Assembly: GCA_016801845.1 (NCBI GenBank)
Contig: CM028931.1
Coordinates: 23,611,802-23,675,801 of the forward strand
DNA: 64,000 nucleotides
Direction: 5' to 3'
DNA from: Polydactylus sextarius
Taxonomy: Eukaryota > Chordata > Actinopteri > Polynemidae
The translations under genes were made by a program, and so were the position numbers. The notes beneath the pieces were generated by a model, which did not search any database, had not been told where the DNA came from, and worked only from the letters and a program-made list of their open reading frames with translations. Of the stretch, positions 61,241-64,000 are shown in pieces; the first letter of the stretch is position 1, and every line of letters begins with the position of its first letter.

Positions 61241-62290
61241 GTGTGGCATGTAGCGACATGTCCGGACCTTACCCCATTGCTTTAAAGGAGAGCTTGGGTG
61301 TAAAATGATTGTTTGATATGTAAAACGTGATAACGAGTCGTTACGTTTGCTGAGGAGCAAAACTACGCTAGCCCGTTGCGTTACGAACACTGTTATTTTT
61401 ACCATTTTTGTTGAAAAGACTTGCCATGCAAGTAATTGGGGCACCAAGGTAGCTTGAAGTAGCTCCACACTTCCTTGCTAGTATAACAAAAGTCCTGTTT
61501 ATTAAAAAGACTTTTTACAGATAGGATCTAGCTGTAGTTAATGGAAGTTACCACAATTTCGAGCAGCTGGGCCGAGGCTACAGTTTCTCCTTTTTAGGTG
61601 GTTGTTTTGGTCTTAACTTACACAACCTTTGAACAAGTATTTTTCTGTGGATAAAACGGAAAACGCAATTGTTCTTGCATATTTGCGGCCAAATAACCGA
61701 TTGATCAGGCAATAATCTTAATGTATGCACAATTTGGAGTTAAAATTGTGTTACGATAGCGTCAGAAATTCAGTAGTAAAAGAATAAGACAGTGTGAAAA
61801 GGTGAAAATGTCAAGTGAACCCTCCTCTGGTCTGGTTAATATAGGTTACCACATCACAGCAAGCGCTACGAGTTCATCTAAGCTAGTTTTTTGTTGTTGT
61901 CGATCTGTTATGGCTACGCAGGAAGTGGGTCTGTTCGATGTTACCGTGTCAGGAAACGGGCTTGAAAATAACAAGAGGGCACGGGGGTTTGTACGAGTGC
62001 AGGTCGAGTGCATGCGAATGCTGTGGAAGCATCAGCTGGAGCTGCAGAGACGTGTTGTGATAGAAACAGAGTCGGCTGCCACTTCGTGTGAGCAGCCGGT
62101 GGAAGTGAGTGACGCTGCAGCTCTGTGTGCGGTTCAACACAATGGCTGCTGTGCAGCAGGATTACAGCTGGTATGCCTTCTCCTGCTCTCGCTCTGCTCC
62201 TTCTCCGTCTCTCTTCCTCTTGTCTGCATCCTTGCCCGTCTCTCTGGCTCATTCCTTCCATACCAGACATAATTTCTGGTCAGCTGAGTT
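61241..62290. other. Unclassified region with a 156-codon open frame
   Basis: The open frame 61802-62272 (MKMSSEPSSGLVNIGYHITA...) ends in a Leu/Cys/Ser-rich hydrophobic stretch at about residues 118-150. No family is recognised and both strands are open over 61941-62270. The region may be an interspersed repeat, but no second copy is present in this window. Confidence 0.2.
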
Positions 62291-63050
62291 AGTCTCCAGC
62301 CTCTCAGTCAGCATTTGGTTGTATAACACGTAATTACTAGAATCTGTGTGGAAGCGCGGCCCCTCTCTGCTCCTCTCACCGCAACTGTAACGTTGTGTGT
62401 GTGTGTGTGTGTTGCGTGCTTATGTGTGCATGAACATTTTTTGCAATGCAAAAATGTAGCTAAGCATTTTCTGCTTCTGATGAGCCCTGGTGTGTGTTCT
62501 GCAGCAGTAACTTACTGTACATCTACAAAAAATAGTTTGGCAACAACTACTTTACCGCACACAAACACACACACACAAAGATTTATCTTCTTATTATCTC
62601 TCCTTTTTCAATAATGGAAAATTTGTGCTTTTCACATCCAATATCTAACTATAAACAATAAAAAAATCATTATGACAAAGCAACTTTGTGCCAATCTAGA
62701 TACAACAGTAGACCACAGACATGTGATGTAAATTTGGTGACACTACAGTGTATAGGAGGGAAGTTATTAAACATTTTGTTAAATATTTTTGGTACTGAAC
62801 TTGGCAGACGGTCCCTAAGCGCTCATCTGGCTAATTAGGACTCCTTCAAGGCAAAGGACAGCTGGTCTGGATAAAAAATGTGGTTGTAGCTCACGGACTA
62901 CCTTACTGCAGTTAGAAAGAGGTGACGTTTGTGTTTTTGTAACGTTTCGCTCGTGAGTTTCTTTCCAATCTTCTACCGTTTCTTTCTATCTTTCCAAATT
63001 TACCGAATTCGAATCGGGTCAATCCGCGTAAGTGTGCATGCATGTGTGAT
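62291..63050. other. Non-coding with (GT)n
   Basis: (TG)n at about 62394-62412 and short (CA)n near 62558-62576. No gene. Confidence 0.45.
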
Positions 63051-63054
63051 ACTG

Positions 63055-63390
63055 TTTTTACCCCTAACTGTTTTCTTACCCCTTCCCCAGTGACTAATTC
63101 TACTGTTAAATACTATAACGTGAAAAATATGGACAACAAACAAAGATGGCGTCTACAGACTCGTTTGTGCCGATTGAGTTGGCGATGGATGGAAGACGTT
63201 AGCAAAGCGTCAATTAGCGGTCGTTAAACTAAAGTTAACTGACGTTATTGATTAACGGTTAGCGATAAGTTAGCTTAATACGTTAAACATATCAATTAGT
63301 TTATTAATTAAATCGCTAACCTTTTTGACAACTGCATCCCTGTCCTGGTGCATGTTGGGAAATTTCTCATACCCCTTTCGAAGCAGTTTT
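63055..63390 (+). mobile_element. Partial copy of the CCCATTTCT-ended transposon
   Basis: AACAAACAAAGATGGCGTCT, GATTGAGTTGGCGATGGATG, GGTTAGCGATAAGTTAGCTT and GGTGCATGTTGGGAAATTTC in the same order as 57840-58075. It lacks the right terminus and most of the (ACCCCT)n part. Confidence 0.8.
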
Positions 63391-64000
63391 CAGTTCATTC
63401 CAGTTCACGGACTGTAAGTTTGTTGTATTGGTAGTCATGGTTAGATTGGATTTCAATAAATCTAACTTGATTAGGCAGTAATGAGTGCTTTTTCCTCATA
63501 ACTGCAGAACACTCACTTTGTTTTTTCCACATGTACCATCTTCCTCATAATGAATTCTAACAAGATTAATGGGAAGATTTACTGTATATAAGACATGTAA
63601 AGAAGAGCACAGACTATAATACAATATATATCTTTTGATTCCTCAATGTCAATGTTTAGGGGCAGTTAATTAACATTTCTATTATGCTATATTATAGTTG
63701 CTGCTTTTATACAAGATGTGCTTTATAGAAGAAAGCAAACTTTTAAAGAAAGCTTCTTTTTGGACTCATTTGGGGCAGTTATAGCTATGTTTTGGACTTC
63801 CATAATTGGTTTGTGCACACCTAATTTGGACCATATGGGGACCGTAAATCCTTGCAAAACTTTGCCAAAATTTGGCCCCATAATGTTGATTTTGCTATGT
63901 GGGTATTACTTAAATTATCAGTCATAATGTATTATAGTAGCACTGTTGACTTTTGTGGCTCATGTTCAGTATTATATATATATATATATGTGGAAATGGT
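63391..64000. other. Non-coding, fragment of the ~350-bp repeat
   Basis: 63800-63890 (CACACCTAATTTGGACCATA, CTTTGCCAAAATTTGGCCCC) matches the 7955-8030 part of the tandem repeat at 7.7-8.8 kb. The window ends in a (TA)n tract. Confidence 0.55.

Noticed and set aside
61802..62272. 156-codon frame as a secreted or membrane protein gene
   Set aside because: The hydrophobic end is Leu/Ser/Cys-rich low complexity, the opposite strand is open too, and no family or splice support was found. Kept only as an unclassified region.

Overview
This is vertebrate nuclear DNA, most likely from a teleost fish. It has one spliced gene with GT-AG introns in about 64 kb of otherwise non-coding sequence, abundant tetranucleotide and AT microsatellites, a degraded fish-type non-LTR retrotransposon tail, and many short non-autonomous DNA elements. 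Nearly all long open frames lie in simple repeats or tandem arrays and are not genes.

The one confidently identified gene is SKA1, a kinetochore protein, on the + strand at 48053-52584. I reconstructed six coding exons with consistent GT-AG boundaries and phases. They encode 247 residues with an N-terminal helical region and the C-terminal microtubule-binding winged helix. The promoter lies in a short CpG-rich stretch (about 47818-48052) with a consensus CRE, an ETS motif, a CHR-like hexamer and a CTCF-like motif, and an AATAAA follows the stop codon.

Layout: 1-2.1 kb is unique sequence followed by three inverted 'AATGAAAGTAAATGGGG' units. 3-5.4 kb holds (GATG)n/(GATA)n and two 12-bp minisatellite arrays. 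7.2-8.8 kb holds a foldback-like element and a tandem ~350-bp repeat. 10-11 kb is a large (CATC)n block. 11.6-12.6 kb is a ~175-bp tandem repeat. 13.6-15 kb is a mosaic of nested elements. 15-18.5 kb is mostly unique. 18.6-24.6 kb has AT/CA microsatellites and several dispersed repeats. 26.0-26.75 kb is a degenerate ~26-bp repeat. 28.7-31 kb holds two pentamer (GATAC/GATAT) arrays. 31.4-32.7 kb holds inverted copies of a DNA transposon, one with a second element inserted and a visible 3-bp target duplication. 36.6-37.45 kb is extremely AT-rich. 37.7-40.8 kb is a dispersed array of a short sequence always joined to GATA-type microsatellites. 41.4-43 kb is a LINE remnant and SINE-like pieces. 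44.2-46.9 kb holds two satellites. 47.8-52.7 kb is SKA1, whose introns 2 and 5 are almost wholly repeat. 52.8-58.2 kb has more copies of the same repeat families, including the best-preserved 763-bp copy of the CCCATTTCT-ended transposon. 58-64 kb is mostly unremarkable.

No operons, CRISPR arrays, rRNA or intact tRNA genes were seen. No other protein-coding gene can be named, although two short segments (around 27669 and 45107) are listed as weak candidates.
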